Below are positions 46,739 through 58,199 of a stretch of 64,000 nt of DNA, one piece after another. Numbering within the stretch: the stretch's first letter is position 1; each line of letters starts with the position of its first letter. The translations under genes and the position numbers were made by a program. The DNA is from Protonemura montana (lineage: Eukaryota > Arthropoda > Insecta > Plecoptera > Nemouridae), in the NCBI GenBank assembly GCA_947568835.1, contig OX387610.1, positions 8,829,501 through 8,893,500 of the forward strand, written 5' to 3'. The notes under the pieces were generated by a model. The model searched no databases, had not been told where the DNA came from, and saw only the letters and a list, made by a program, of their open reading frames with translations.

Positions 46739-48487
46739 ACATAAGTGTTTCAACGCGACATGCGTGCAACTGCGTGCGACTCCCATGCGTGCATGCAGAC
46801 AAATTGAGCATGCACCAATCAGAATGTCTCAATAAACTGCAAGTAACGCATCTGAACAAAGCAGACACGCTTGGACAAGCAATCGACACGCAGAGCAGCT
46901 TGACGCTCTAACCAGGATGCACTCGAATCCTGTGCGGACAGGAAGTGCAAGGAGCAAACGCGTGGACGCGGGGACCTTGGCAGCTCGCACAGGAATAATC
47001 TGTCATAACTCATTCTACTCATAACATATTCCATGCGAAGGTGTAATACTATGGATGTGTGGGTTCTCGGTAGACCAGGATATGATCAAGTGTGTAGATG
47101 TTTTGGTAGGCAAAAATTGCTAACGTTAAAGCTCTAGATTTAGGGATTTTCACTAGTTATTAGCACGTATTTTTTTTGTATTGTGTTTTCTGAGCGTTGT
47201 TATACATTAATACAGATTTTGGCAAAAACGGTCGTTTGCATGGGTAATATTTTATTGTTTTTGTTACACGTAGAAGTTTTTTTTACCAAATTCTGTAACT
47301 CTGAGCTGAGAATTAACATAAACACGAGTTTGCAATTGTCTAAACTGCCACTTAAACTAGATGTGGAGTAAATGGCAAAACTAGTCCTAAATAATGCTAA
47401 GATGATAGGGTTTTAAATTCTGTGAGCCCTTAATTGCTTAAAAAATAACATTTGTTACATATTTTATAGAAATTTGGCAATAATAAAAAAAAGATACTTA
47501 GTGATAAAGAATCATAGCCCCATTAATCTAACCGGATTTTCGTCAAACCTGCTCCCCCCCCCCCCCCCTCCCCAAACAACTCCGAGTGGATGGTTCTTTG
47601 GAAGTCATTCCACCACTACCCCAATTGTCAAAAAAGTGCATCGTTTATGTGGTTTAACACCACACAACTAGGTGCGCTACTTTTCCAACTGTTGCATCCT
47701 CGCTCAACCGGCCGCTAGCGCTACCTGTGCACAAACGCAGCGACCAAACCCAGCAACAACAGAGTACTTTGAACTTACAGGTGTGATCGACAAAAAAAAA
47801 AACAATCTCTGACGAATGAAACAGAAGATATCAAAACTGATTGTAAAAAACAAAGACAGAAAACACACATCCTTCGGACAGTGTATAATGACAGACAAGA
47901 TATTATTGTATTTACACACAAAAACATGACAAGAGAAACCGTTACAGATCGAGACAAAAGTGCGAAAAGGATAGAAAATTTGAATAAAAACGTATTGCAG
48001 GATGTGAGCGACGCAGGTGAGAAAGAGCGAGATGACAGATGGAAGGTTTTCGTGCGAACAACAGAGATGGAGAGCGGAGAGGAAGTTGTTGAGACAACTC
48101 GAGAGGGAACGTTAGTTGGATAGAGAGGGGTTTATAGACCATTAGATTGTTGTCGAGTGCGACAGCAATATCAAATCAGCTGTGCGTAACGTCTCCCCTC
48201 CCCCCCCCCCCCTCTCGCCACTAGCACACTACCTAGTTCTGTTGCAATATCAGAAAATGGTATTTCAGTTGAATTGAAACCTTGCTAAAGTGCGAACGTA
48301 TCTTTGTGTGTTATCGTGCGGTTGATCATTTGTGTGTGGTTGTTGCATTGCAAATTGCTGACAGGTATATCGGTGGTCAGGTGAATTCTGTGAAGATGTG
48401 TTGACAAGATGTCTCGATTTTTGTGACAAATCGTAGTGAATTTCAAATAGTGCAAGTGTAAAAGGGGTTGTTTTTAATTTTGGTGCA
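46739..48487. other. Intergenic DNA, Sans promoter and leader
   Basis: C-runs lie at 47554-47568 (15 C) and 48200-48212 (13 C). The Sans 5' UTR must end at 48487 but its start is not visible; no TATA box is apparent. The 47881-48123 frame has no domain. Confidence 0.4.
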
Positions 48488-51400
48488 ATGGCTAGTCAAC
48501 GATTTCATAAGTAAGTTTGATATTATATTGGTTAATTAATTTAATACTTATCAATTCAGACAAGGTCTGATTGAAAATGTTTGGGCATCAATTTTTGAGA
48601 CGGTTATAGTGTTGATAATAATAAAATACCCCGCGCATTGCAAGCGTTTGCAATTTAAATCAGATTTCATCCTAACTTTTTTTTATTTATTTAATTATTG
48701 CCATCCAATACTGAATATGCTTCAAAGATGTTGAACCGGTATTGTTTACTGTCACATGTTTTACACATTACATTCTCTCCTCTTTAACATTAGAAAGTGT
48801 GTACAGATAATCGTGTCAATAACTAGAATAATACCTTTTATCGACAAAAAAGAAAAGAAATCTTTAATAATATATATCGAAAGGATATTCGTATATATAT
48901 TTATTTATATACAGCAAGTCTGGTGAACCAGAAAAAAGGGACCCGTTTTTTTTTTTTGGCCGAAACCGTTCATCCAAATCAACATCCGCCCATGATCTTG
49001 TAAACTGCAGCATCTTTGAAAGATTCATCTCACGATAATCTGCACCAGCATCATGCCAAGATAAACGATGCAGTCCTGTTAACGCTAACAGGTATAATAT
49101 TGAAATTAGGCACTTTTTATGGCAATGGCAATCATTGTTTTGTCGATCAAAACCCTTCAGGTTCCACGCCGGATACGTAAGTATTGATTTAATTTGACAT
49201 GTATTAGATTTCCCCCTATCTCGGTTGAATTTGTGGACGTCCAGGTACACATGATAATGGTTGTCTCCACTCTTTTGATCGGTAAAGAAGCTAGACTGGA
49301 ATAATGTGCCACTGAACCGGGATACAAACTAGGGGCCTCCCAATTGAGCTATCCGAGCACACATATTCCAGCCTTCACGGGGTGGGACAAGGGATCCCCT
49401 CGAAGTCAACTTAGTATTGTGAATTTCTCAGAATTCTTAATTGTTAATCTAAGAATGTAATTATCAACAATTATATTTGATTTACTTATTATTTATTATC
49501 AATTTATTTTGGTAGTCATATACTTCGTGATCATATTCTACCAAATTACAAAACAACAAGTTCGGTTTTTCAAATATTTTAGTGCGACAGAATATGTCAG
49601 CCCCAACACATAATATTATAAAGTTCGATTATATTTGATTTATCTTATTTAATATAACTCGCATCTTCAAATAGTTGATATTTGTTTATTTATTTGTGTG
49701 CTTATTTATTTGTTTCAAACCTTTGACAAAACAATTATATGTGTTTTTCAGTGGCTTTACTGGAAAAATAAGTAAAGAACTAATATTATTATAAAAAATG
49801 CATTGCTTACTAAAATTGAACGAGGTAATTCTAGGCGTATATAAAGCTGAAATATGCCAGATGAGATTGAAAAAAATAATAGCAACCGTGCTAAAAGAAA
49901 CACGGTTACCAAACCTAAAAAAAATAACCCCGTGCATTCAGCAAGAATCATTTCGGTAACCCATCCAAGCCGTAGTCAAGCGATGTGTTGCTTAACTATA
50001 GTGACCTTGCGACAGAATCAGTGCATGCCCTGCATGTTTCTGTTAATAAGAAGCGCCAATTTGCAATGAGTGTGTGGAAAGGCGTCAAACAATCCCGGTA
50101 ATTGCTATGAAGAGCGTTACCTAATTTAGATAGTTGTAGTGAATAAATTGTTTGGGGTTCCATTAATTTGATTGCCCATCGCAGCTGACGAACAACTTTT
50201 GTGGCACTAGTTCAGGTTTACAATTACTAAACTAATTTCAGTCAAAACCGAAACCTGGACGTATGATTGTTACAATCGGAAACGATTTCAAGAAAACATG
50301 TTTAGACATATTTTAAATACACTTAACTTTTTATAACCTAATTACCGTTTGGTTAGAGTGACCCAAAAGCCAAAAGACATTTTTTTAAGATCGTTAGATG
50401 AGGTGAAAAATCAACCCATAAACAAATGAAGCTCCATACAACGACAAAAAGTACCAGTACAATGCCTCATTTTATGATTTTATGACCATGCGAACACATT
50501 AAACAGAATTTTTTATTATCATTATGAACATAACTACCATATCAAAAATTAATGCCCAAATGGGGACTCGAACCCCGGATTCATCAATTTTTGAGACGGT
50601 AATAGTGTTCATAATAATAAAATATCCCGTGCATTGCAAGCGTTTGCAATGTAAGTAAGATTTCTAATACACTAAAGAAATCTTCAGCCCTCAAAATTTT
50701 GCCAATTCAATTCGAAAAGCAAGATTCCCACACAGTTTCAAACAACCAAAAACCCTGTGCCCCAGAAAAACGACTCGCAAATTTCCGTACGTTCTCATTG
50801 AGCACACAGAAAAAAAAAACTTTAAAACGAAACTAATGAGCACAAAGCTTGCCAATTAGACACGGAATTAATTAGCCTTATAATCGTTGTTAAATTGTTT
50901 TCTTTCTCGAGCAGTGAAATTGAAACTGTGTTCCTCTTCATATGTAAAAGAAGGCTGCGTGCGTTACTTTTAAAACAATCACCTCGCCGGGCAATTCATG
51001 GGAATCGAGTACTAATCTGCATTGTACCTCGGGTAGTCCGGCCTAGATTTACCCTGGGTTAGTTAGCCATCAGCACGATAGGTAATTTATTGTTTGCAGC
51101 TTGATAATTTCACTGATTTATTGATTTGTGGCGATTAAAAACGCAATGTTTTGACAACAGACCATGTGGCACTGGTGTAATAGCGACTTTGAATGAGTGG
51201 ATGGTGTTGAGGATGATGATGAACTTAACTTAGCCTAGAGGGGAGGATGGGAAATCCGGTGATAACCGGAAGTCAAGCATAACTGGCCAAAGTAAGGTTT
51301 AAATGGGTAATCGATAGCAGTTATGTTCTGGGAGAGGTTGGAAGGATCGTCTTCGCCTTGCTTATCAACCTCTCGACAGCATGGATTTGTGGAGGAATCA

Positions 51401-53648
51401 TTTTGTTCAAGTTGTACCGTCCTATGTTTAGCCGCTGTAGTCCTCGATTCTCTACTGAAGCAGCTATGTGCCGGCATCGAGTTTCCCCTTTTTACCTTTA
51501 GAGTTAGGCCAGGTTTAAAATATATATATATTTTAACTATTTTTTTAATAAGATAAAGTAGACATGAGCCTAAAAACCATTACAATTGCGCTGTTCGTCA
51601 TCATAACCGTAACCTTTCCCGACGCCATCAGATCAGTGCCACATATCCCGTTGTCAAAACAGTGCGTTGTTAAACACAACAAATCAATCAATATAGAACA
51701 AATTGACTAAAGGTCAGTGAACATGAGGCTTCATCCAAATGTCCCCATGGTACATGCCTGTCTCCATACAATTTACTAACTTCGTATAGAATTAGGACCC
51801 AAAATCTCAGGTGCTTCCGATTGTTTCAAGTTGGCAATTTGGAGGGTATATGTTCGATTCGTTTAACCTGGTCAGATGTAAACATTCCAACCCATCTCGA
51901 CTCGATCATCGAGGATGTATTGATCATCGAGGATGTCTTTAGCAAAAACCCAAGCGCAGCATGGTTACCCATGTTTGGGGACACATTCGAGAACGCCTCC
52001 CAATCAATCAATTCTGACAGCTAACATGTTACAAAGCTAAACATTACATCCTACAACGTTAATAAAAAGGTCAATTGTTAGAAATCGATGATGTTCACTT
52101 TTGGAGATGAACTATACTATAACATTAGCACTTGGCTTAGGAATCACTAGCATTCTCTGCGCTTTCCCTGTATAGCCTAAAGTTGCAAACACCGACGACG
52201 CATCTGCTCTGTGCTAGAGAAATCGCCCTGCTACCTGCGCGCACAGAGAGTAATTGCTTGTATGGGACAAACACGCCGCGTGTAATACTTTTGTGCAAAC
52301 TTTTGCTACCGTTGTGTGATGGGCAAAAAAAAAAGAAGAAGGTAGAAAAGTGTGCTACAATTTAACGCCGTGCGTCGACAGGTTGGATGAGAATCTGCAG
52401 AGACAACTTTCGTTATGATCTGTATAGTGTTAAGTTGAATTCAATTTAATTTTGGACTGGTTATTCTGCTGTAGTCATAGCTAATTCGGGAGTAATTAAA
52501 TTACCCGTTATATTGATCGGTTATACTAAATTTGCGTGTAACGACATCGTGACATTCCCCTCGAAATCAAAGCAGGTACAAGAAACCAAGTTTTTTATAA
52601 TTTTCTGAAATCAACTAACATCGATAATTTGTAAAACTGAATACAAACAGTGAAATAAACCTCTAGGAAATGTACATTAAAACGAAATAAAGCAAGGCTT
52701 TTATTTAAAATTGGACTCCTTATTTAACCTAGCGTATCACAACCTGATACCAAGATGATCACTAAATACAACGAGATTTTCAGGATTTGCTGCCCAAAAT
52801 TTGATTGAACTATTAAAATAACAACAACTGTTAAATCTCTAGGTCAACCGTGGTTGAAATTTCGAATTAATCCCCAGTTTAACTACTGCCAGATTAAAGT
52901 GTTATTAAAGAACTCAATTGTCATGGTGTCTTCCAATCGCATGCAGTGGAATTCAGATGTTTCTGTGAGCCCAACTCAGAAAATATGGGAAACTGTAGCT
53001 CAGCGAAAACAAAGCGAAAAAATCTATTAATTTCAAAATACAGAAACTATCTCATCAAACATAAAACGGCAGCCGATACAAGGAATCGAATCATGCCCTC
53101 AAACTGAGTTTGAAAATTGAAAATATCGTTGCAATCTGATCTCAATTCTGTGTATACCCACCCCCAAAGATGGCACTTATTTGCAATTTACACCCACAAG
53201 TACAAGTACCTACACCTAAGGATTTTTTAAACCGAAACAGAAAAAAAAAACATCTTCCAGAATCAGTCCTCCATGAAGGAACGTTCTATTAGAATGATAT
53301 TACCACACGGGTTTCTCAAATAAAACAATTCAAACAATTCTCAAATAAAAAGGTTACTTGAACTAACCGTACCTAACCCCACCTAGCTTACAGCTCCCCA
53401 AACAGTTCTCTACACTCTCAAAACTAAACTAACCGATGGTTCCTGACCTGAAACGTTCCCAAGCACAGATCATCTAACGTGCCTAATAAACGTGTTCTCC
53501 CCAGGGCGGCAAAGGATGGTAACATCGACATCCTTAAGGAAACGACCAGGAGAGACTGCAACTCCCGGGACGAGGACGGCATGACGCCGACCTTGTGGGC
53601 CGCGTTCGAGGGTCACTTGGAGGCCCTTCGGCTGCTTGTTGGAAGAGG
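48488..53648 (+). CDS. Sans/USH1G-like ankyrin-repeat scaffold, first two coding exons (partial)
   Basis: Orthologue of Drosophila Sans and vertebrate USH1G, a scaffold (ankyrin repeats plus a C-terminal SAM domain) that links cadherin-myosin VII complexes in actin-rich sensory protrusions. Exon 1 is 48488-48510 (23 nt, ATG in GGTGCAATGG), donor AA|GTAAGT. Exon 2 is 53505-53648, acceptor CCCCAG, donor GG|GTAAGT. Joining restores the split Lys codon and gives [20 protein letters not shown], continuing with [20 protein letters not shown] and [15 protein letters not shown]. This is the conserved N-terminus and first ankyrin repeat, including the diagnostic [12 protein letters not shown]. Intron 1 is 4,994 bp and holds SINE and foldback copies. 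The next exon is not in the remaining 10.3 kb, so most of the protein lies beyond the right edge. Confidence 0.9.
48579..48675 (+). mobile_element. Single arm of the tRNA-core foldback element in Sans intron 1
   Basis: GTTTGGGCATCAATTTTTGA to TTTAAATCAGATTTCATCCT matches the complete right arm only. It sits 70 bp inside the intron. Confidence 0.85.
48676..49940. other. Sans intron 1, with a possible tRNA-like relic
   Basis: On the minus strand, 49311-49372 reads GGATAGCTCAATTGGGAGGC then TATCCCGGTTCAGTGG, with recognisable A-box and B-box resemblance but no intact cloverleaf. It may be a decayed tRNA pseudogene or another SINE head. The remainder is AT-rich. Confidence 0.3.
49948..50020 (-). 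mobile_element. Isolated 5S-like fragment
   Basis: GGTAACCCATCCAAGCCGTA followed by TTGCTTAACTATAGTGACCT matches the reverse of the 5S head of the SINE family. No SINE body is attached. It could be a 5' remnant of a decayed SINE or a 5S pseudogene. Confidence 0.6.
50508..50664. mobile_element. tRNA-core foldback element, core nearly lost
   Basis: Left arm with ATGAACATAACTACCATATC, a remnant GGGGACTCGAACCCCGGATT, then the right arm ATCAATTTTTGAGACGGTAA to GCATTGCAAGCGTTTGCAAT. Confidence 0.8.
51116..51245 (-). mobile_element. 5S-SINE fragment, antisense, tail end
   Basis: GTTTTGACAACAGACCATGT, GGATGATGATGAACTTAACT and GAGGGGAGGATGGGAAATCC; breaks off before the middle of the body. Confidence 0.8.
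51300..51703 (+). mobile_element. 5S-SINE, sense, head-truncated and interrupted
   Basis: TCTGGGAGAGGTTGGAAGGA, CTTGCTTATCAACCTCTCGA and CATGGATTTGTGGAGGAATC; interrupted at about 51518-51595 by an AT-rich insert carrying AGACATGAGCCTAAAAACCA (relic of the hairpin-family leader). It ends in GTTAAACACAACAAATCAAT. Confidence 0.85.
51704..53504. other. Remainder of Sans intron 1
   Basis: No other exon or repeat recognised. Confidence 0.5.
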
Positions 53649-53662
53649 GTAAGTCTAACGTC

Positions 53663-54048
53663 ACTGTTTGGCGTGTTACGAACACTAGTCCATGTGAGAT
53701 CACAGAAGTTAAGTAGCACTGCGCTGGGTCAGGTATTTGGATGGATGACCATCATAAACATGACCGGTTCTGTTCGGGAGAGAGATTGGAGGGATGAAAG
53801 TTGGCATAACTTAACTCGCCTTGCTTATCAACCTTTCGACAGCGTGGTTGAATGAAGAAATCCTGCAGTTCGTAATGAACCGTCCTAAGGAAGGGACTTA
53901 GGAGGCAAGGTACCGGCACCGGGTTTCCCTTCCTCCCTTCTTGACTAAGTAAGGTTAATCTCGCCATAACAACGCCCAGTGCCACAGGGCAAATCGTTAA
54001 AACAGTGCGTCGTTAAACACCACAAACCAATCGATCAACCAAACTGAG
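53663..54048 (+). mobile_element. 5S-rRNA-derived SINE in Sans intron 2
   Basis: GTTTGGCGTGTTACGAACAC, GAGATCACAGAAGTTAAGTA, TTTGGATGGATGACCATCAT, the full body, and the tail GTGCGTCGTTAAACACCACA. It inserted just 15 bp beyond the exon 2 donor. Confidence 0.92.
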
Positions 54049-54061
54049 TTGATTAATCATG

Positions 54062-54186
54062 CAATCCACGCGGTGAGAAAGTTGATAAGCAAAATTACCA
54101 AAAAAGTGCTGACCTTGAGCATGACGGTCACCCAACCAATGCCTGACCCAGCGTAGTGTAGCTTAACGTCAGTGACCTTGAGATCT
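54062..54186 (-). mobile_element. 5S-SINE head fragment, antisense
   Basis: GTTGATAAGCAAAATTACCA followed by GACGGTCACCCAACCAATGC, CTGACCCAGCGTAGTGTAGC and GTCAGTGACCTTGAGATC. Confidence 0.8.
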
Positions 54187-54189
54187 CGG

Positions 54190-55110
54190 GGTTCCATCGC
54201 ACTTGGAAAAAAGGCTTTGACGAATTGGTTAAAATCGGTATGTAACTTGACTATCAAGTGGAAAAATTCGCAGGAAAGTCGTGACGTTGTCTTAAAAACT
54301 AGTTACCAAGATGGCTGCCACCCGGTCAAAGACTTTTCGGTCTAGAAGTGCAGTCTTATCCATAGTCAAATAAGGAAGTACTTGTTTTTCCTATCTTCTA
54401 CTATCGAGACAAGCGGTTGTGGGTTGATACAGTTTTTGTGGACCCATATTTGGTGCACTATCAAATTGCAAAGTACAGTTGCACACCTCAGTTAAAAGGA
54501 AAAAGAAACGGCTTCAAAAAACACCGCCAATAAAAGTTGTTTTTGATAAAATTAAACTGAAAAATGTCTTGCCATGTTAGGAAGTCAGGTATCTTTAACT
54601 TCAAACGGAAATTTCTTGAAATGTGACCGAAACAAACAATAACAGGATCTAGAAAGAGATGGAACCAATTATAAACGTGATTCCATGGATCTTAATCTGA
54701 AATAGCGAGACACAAACATTTTCAATCGATCTATGCGTCATTTTTTGAATTTTTATTCTGACTAAAACATCAAGATTGGTAATTATTTCTCATGCCTGGC
54801 GTCACCGCAAGTTCTAATCATATTGCGTAGTAAGCCAATAAATTCTCCACATTAATTAATCATAAACTTCTTACATTATCTCAGGAATTTTAATTCAGAG
54901 ACGTTGACGCAAAACCCATTTCCCTCACTTTTAATCGTCCAGATTTACAAAGATACTTCGCTAGACTGCCGTGCAATTTTGTTCAATTACACGTTAAACA
55001 AATTTTTACATAACAATTCATCAAATTATTATAGTTTTAATAGATTTTCAAACTTAAACAACTATCGACGCAAAACTATCGATTGATTGCCAATTTAGTT
55101 ACATCATTGC
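54190..55110. other. Sans intron 2, no recognised feature
   Basis: AT-rich. No exon with a phase suited to follow GG|GT was found. Confidence 0.5.
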
Positions 55111-55116
55111 CTTTAT

Positions 55117-55500
55117 AGATTAGGTCAGAGTCGCAGCGCTAACGTTAAGCTTTCTGCTGAGAAAACGAGCCGGCAACACGTGGTTACGGTGGTGACCACC
55201 CGATGGCGCTTGAGGTGGAACGTTAATATTTTATAACCACTATAATCATAAATGATATTAATAACAAATTGTTAGCAGTAAGTGATTAGTAAGCTAGACC
55301 TTAATGGTCAACCATATCTATGGAAAGCTGTCGATTTTTAAATAAATTGATTTTCTCTCTAAATCATTACGACTCAAAATATCGAAACTTGTATATACAT
55401 TTTTGAGACAAACATTAATAAAGAATAATGTGACGCAAGCGATTGTGTCAAATGCAAGTAATCTGCGAGAAATAACAAAGTTACGTTTCTTGACACTTGA
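55117..55500 (-). repeat. Unclassified ~200-bp repeat, reverse and interrupted
   Basis: GCAGCGCTAACGTTAAGCTT, CTGCTGAGAAAACGAGCCGG and CACCCGATGGCGCTTG; then, after intervening DNA, the other end AAGTAATCTGCGAGAAATAA at about 55457. Confidence 0.75.
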
Positions 55501-57085
55501 AACAAGTGGTAGGCGACCATCATTTTCGTCGGTAAAGTAGTCATCGGTCGGTATTTTTCAAAAATATTTTTTTAACATTGGCGCTGATTCCCTGACTAAA
55601 CCTGTAATCCCAATGGAAAAATTATCAATCGATTGTGTGTATGACTCAACGGTTTTGCTCACCTGACCTGACCTAATAGTGACCTTCTGAAACTTTGAGT
55701 TTCCAGAGCCTTTTTAGGGTCAAAAATCTCCTCACATCAAAGCAAAACCATTAAAAACCTTCAATCTCTGGTAAAAAAAACGGCAAAATATCAATCGATG
55801 GCAAATTTCGTAACTCATTACAACAAACACTTACTTTTATTTCTCCGATCAAACATTTCCTGTTTTCTCAATACGAGATCATATTGTTTGCGCTAGTTGA
55901 GTACCACCACGATATGGTACCGCTTTATGACACGAATAAAGCCTCGTATCTCTCTTTGGCCTAAAAATTCCCTTTGATAACGTGTTATCTGACTCGGTGA
56001 ATTGTGACTTGTCGATGATAGATAGCCAATTTACAGGGAAATACAATATTCAGGCAGGTTTAGTCATGAGCTCCAGTGCGAACTTCGCAAAAACTATTGA
56101 CTTATTATAAAAATATTTACAAAAATTGTTAAAAAAAATAATTTAAAATTGTCAGATGTGGCGAACACCTAACGCCTCGACACAGTCCTGAAGGTGTCGG
56201 CGCCAACGACGACGAAACGTCGACTTTTTAGGTCCTTTTTAGGACCATAAGTCAATTGCAACAGAGCAAGTCTGACACTACAACATCTACCACAACACAA
56301 CACTAAACCAAAAAATTTAAATAAGTGCTGATCAAAAATGGCGGTCAACCAATAATAGAGGCATTTAGAGTTTTTTTTTATATTCTAGTAAATTCATTAA
56401 TTGTGGTAGTACCTACATAAAAATTAATAAAAGTGATATCCTAAGTTTAGTTTCTCTTTTTTTTATATAGGAGTCATTAGAAAAATACTTGGTTTTGATG
56501 ACAAAAATTAAAAAATACATACATTTTTTGGTTTAAATTTAAAAAAATATAATTTTTGCGGACTGACATTGAAACTGAAGAAGCTCTCTGCTTTTCTCTT
56601 TCGAATCTAACGGGCTGTGATTGCGTCAGCGTAATTTAAAATTGATACATCTGGTAAAATATTACCATGTAAGGAAATGCATTCACACACTACTCAACAA
56701 GGCTCTCAAACAAAATAATTTAAAACCATACCACCAGAAAATAAAATAACCTGCCATTGCAACAAAATATCTATGTTGCTTGTCCCTTTGAAGACGACAA
56801 ATTAAATCCGAGGTCCTTTTTGTTATTATTTTTATTTTTCTGTGGAACGGCGGAAACGGTTGCGTCACACAACTGAATCCAGCGTGACCCCTCCACTTCC
56901 GGTCCAGCGGAAGTGCAGAACGCTCTAGGGTTCCGGTTGCCGAACAGTGCAACAAAAACCAAATATATATTTTTGCTGATCACATTGTGAAAAAATAGAC
57001 AGTCATTTCCACATATCGGCCTGCTCACTGGAGGGTCGAGAGCCATGGTGCTCAAGTTTTTCCTTTATAACTTTATTAGCCTAGA
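55501..57085. other. Sans intron 2, no recognised feature
   Basis: AT-rich with poly-A and poly-T runs. A moderately GC-rich patch at 56840-57050 has overlapping frames on the minus strand but no recognised domain. Confidence 0.45.
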
Positions 57086-57087
57086 GA

Positions 57088-57216
57088 TTGATTGATTTAT
57101 TGTGTTTTACGACGCACTGTTTTGACAATGGGACTTGTCTGTGGCATTAGGTAAATAATTGGGTGATAGTAATAAACCTAACTTAGCCTAGAAGAGGGGA
57201 GATGAAAACCCGGTTA
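57088..57216 (-). mobile_element. 5S-SINE tail fragment, antisense
   Basis: GATTGATTTATTGTGTTTTA, CGACGCACTGTTTTGACAAT and CTAACTTAGCCTAGAAGAGG; broken at GAAAACCCGGTT. Confidence 0.85.
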
Positions 57217-57221
57217 CATAA

Positions 57222-57450
57222 CCCTTTCGCGGATTACTCACATTTGAGACTGGTTTACGCTAAATAAATCTTAATTAATGCCAACCTCAACGATTGATAT
57301 AAACATGCTGATATTTTGAGCCATTTTTGTTTAATTTTAGAGGTTTGTTAAAAAAGAACAGCCGCAAGCGCTGTCGGGTGGCCACAACCGTAACCACTTG
57401 TTAAAGACTGGACAAAGTTTAACATTAGCGCTGTTACTCTGAATAACTCT
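57222..57450 (+). repeat. Unclassified ~200-bp repeat abutting a SINE fragment
   Basis: TCGCGGATTACTCACATTTG, ACTGGTTTACGCTAAATAAA, GCAAGCGCTGTCGGGTGGCC and TTAACATTAGCGCTGTTACT. Confidence 0.85.
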
Positions 57451-57546
57451 AAACCCAATGGTAACAGTAGAGTAAATCGACTCTAAGCTGACGTCATCAA
57501 AGTGGTCGTCGAATGCGTTCCATTGCACGGCTCTAATCTTCAATTA

Positions 57547-57568
57547 CCCCCCCCCCCCCCCCCCCCCC
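57547..57568. repeat. 22-nt C homopolymer
   Basis: An uninterrupted run of C between CAATTA and TCTCACG. Confidence 0.95.
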
Positions 57569-57796
57569 TCTCACGTGCAATCATTTCGCTCGTTCCGCGC
57601 AGTATCGTCTTATTTTTCTAGAACGCGACGCACCTGAGCGGCTATACGTGCAGATCCGTTTGGTGCGTTGACCACTTGAACTCAGTCGTCGTCTTCGGTC
57701 AAAGACAGAAAGTCACCAACCTTTAGGTGCTTATTTTATTTAGGTTATATTTTTGGATTTAGATACGATTTTCTCGTTTTATACTCGTTTGCCTAA

Positions 57797-58198
57797 ATCG
57801 AATGAGGGGCATCCCGGTGCCAGCACGAAGCATAATCGTATCGATGAGCACCAAGGGGACACCCGTCTTAAAGTCCCCTCCGCGAAGGACGGTAAAACGC
57901 GAACAACAGTATTCCTCCACAAATCCATGCTGTTGCGAGGTTGATAAGCAAGACGAATGAAGTTGCTGTACTAATTTTCATCCCTCCAACCTCTCTTCCG
58001 AACATAACCGGTGTGATGATTACCCAACAAATACCTGACCCAGCGCAGTGATGCTTAACTTCGGAGATCTCACAATAACCAGTGTTTCCAACTCGCCAAA
58101 CCCGCCGAGAGGTTGATAAGCAAGGCAAATGAAGTTGCTGCACTAACATTTATCCCTCCAATCTCCAAACTGTATGATGACGGTCACTCATTCAATAC
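57797..58198 (-). mobile_element. 5S-rRNA-derived SINE, antisense, plus a second partial copy
   Basis: The body starts GGGGCATCCCGGTGCCAGCA and includes the reverse 5S head (CAAATACCTGACCCAGCGCA, GATGCTTAACTTCGGAGATC). A second body/head piece begins at about 58105 (GAGAGGTTGATAAGCAAGGC) and ends at the reverse 5S C-box region. Confidence 0.88.
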
Positions 58199-58199
58199 T

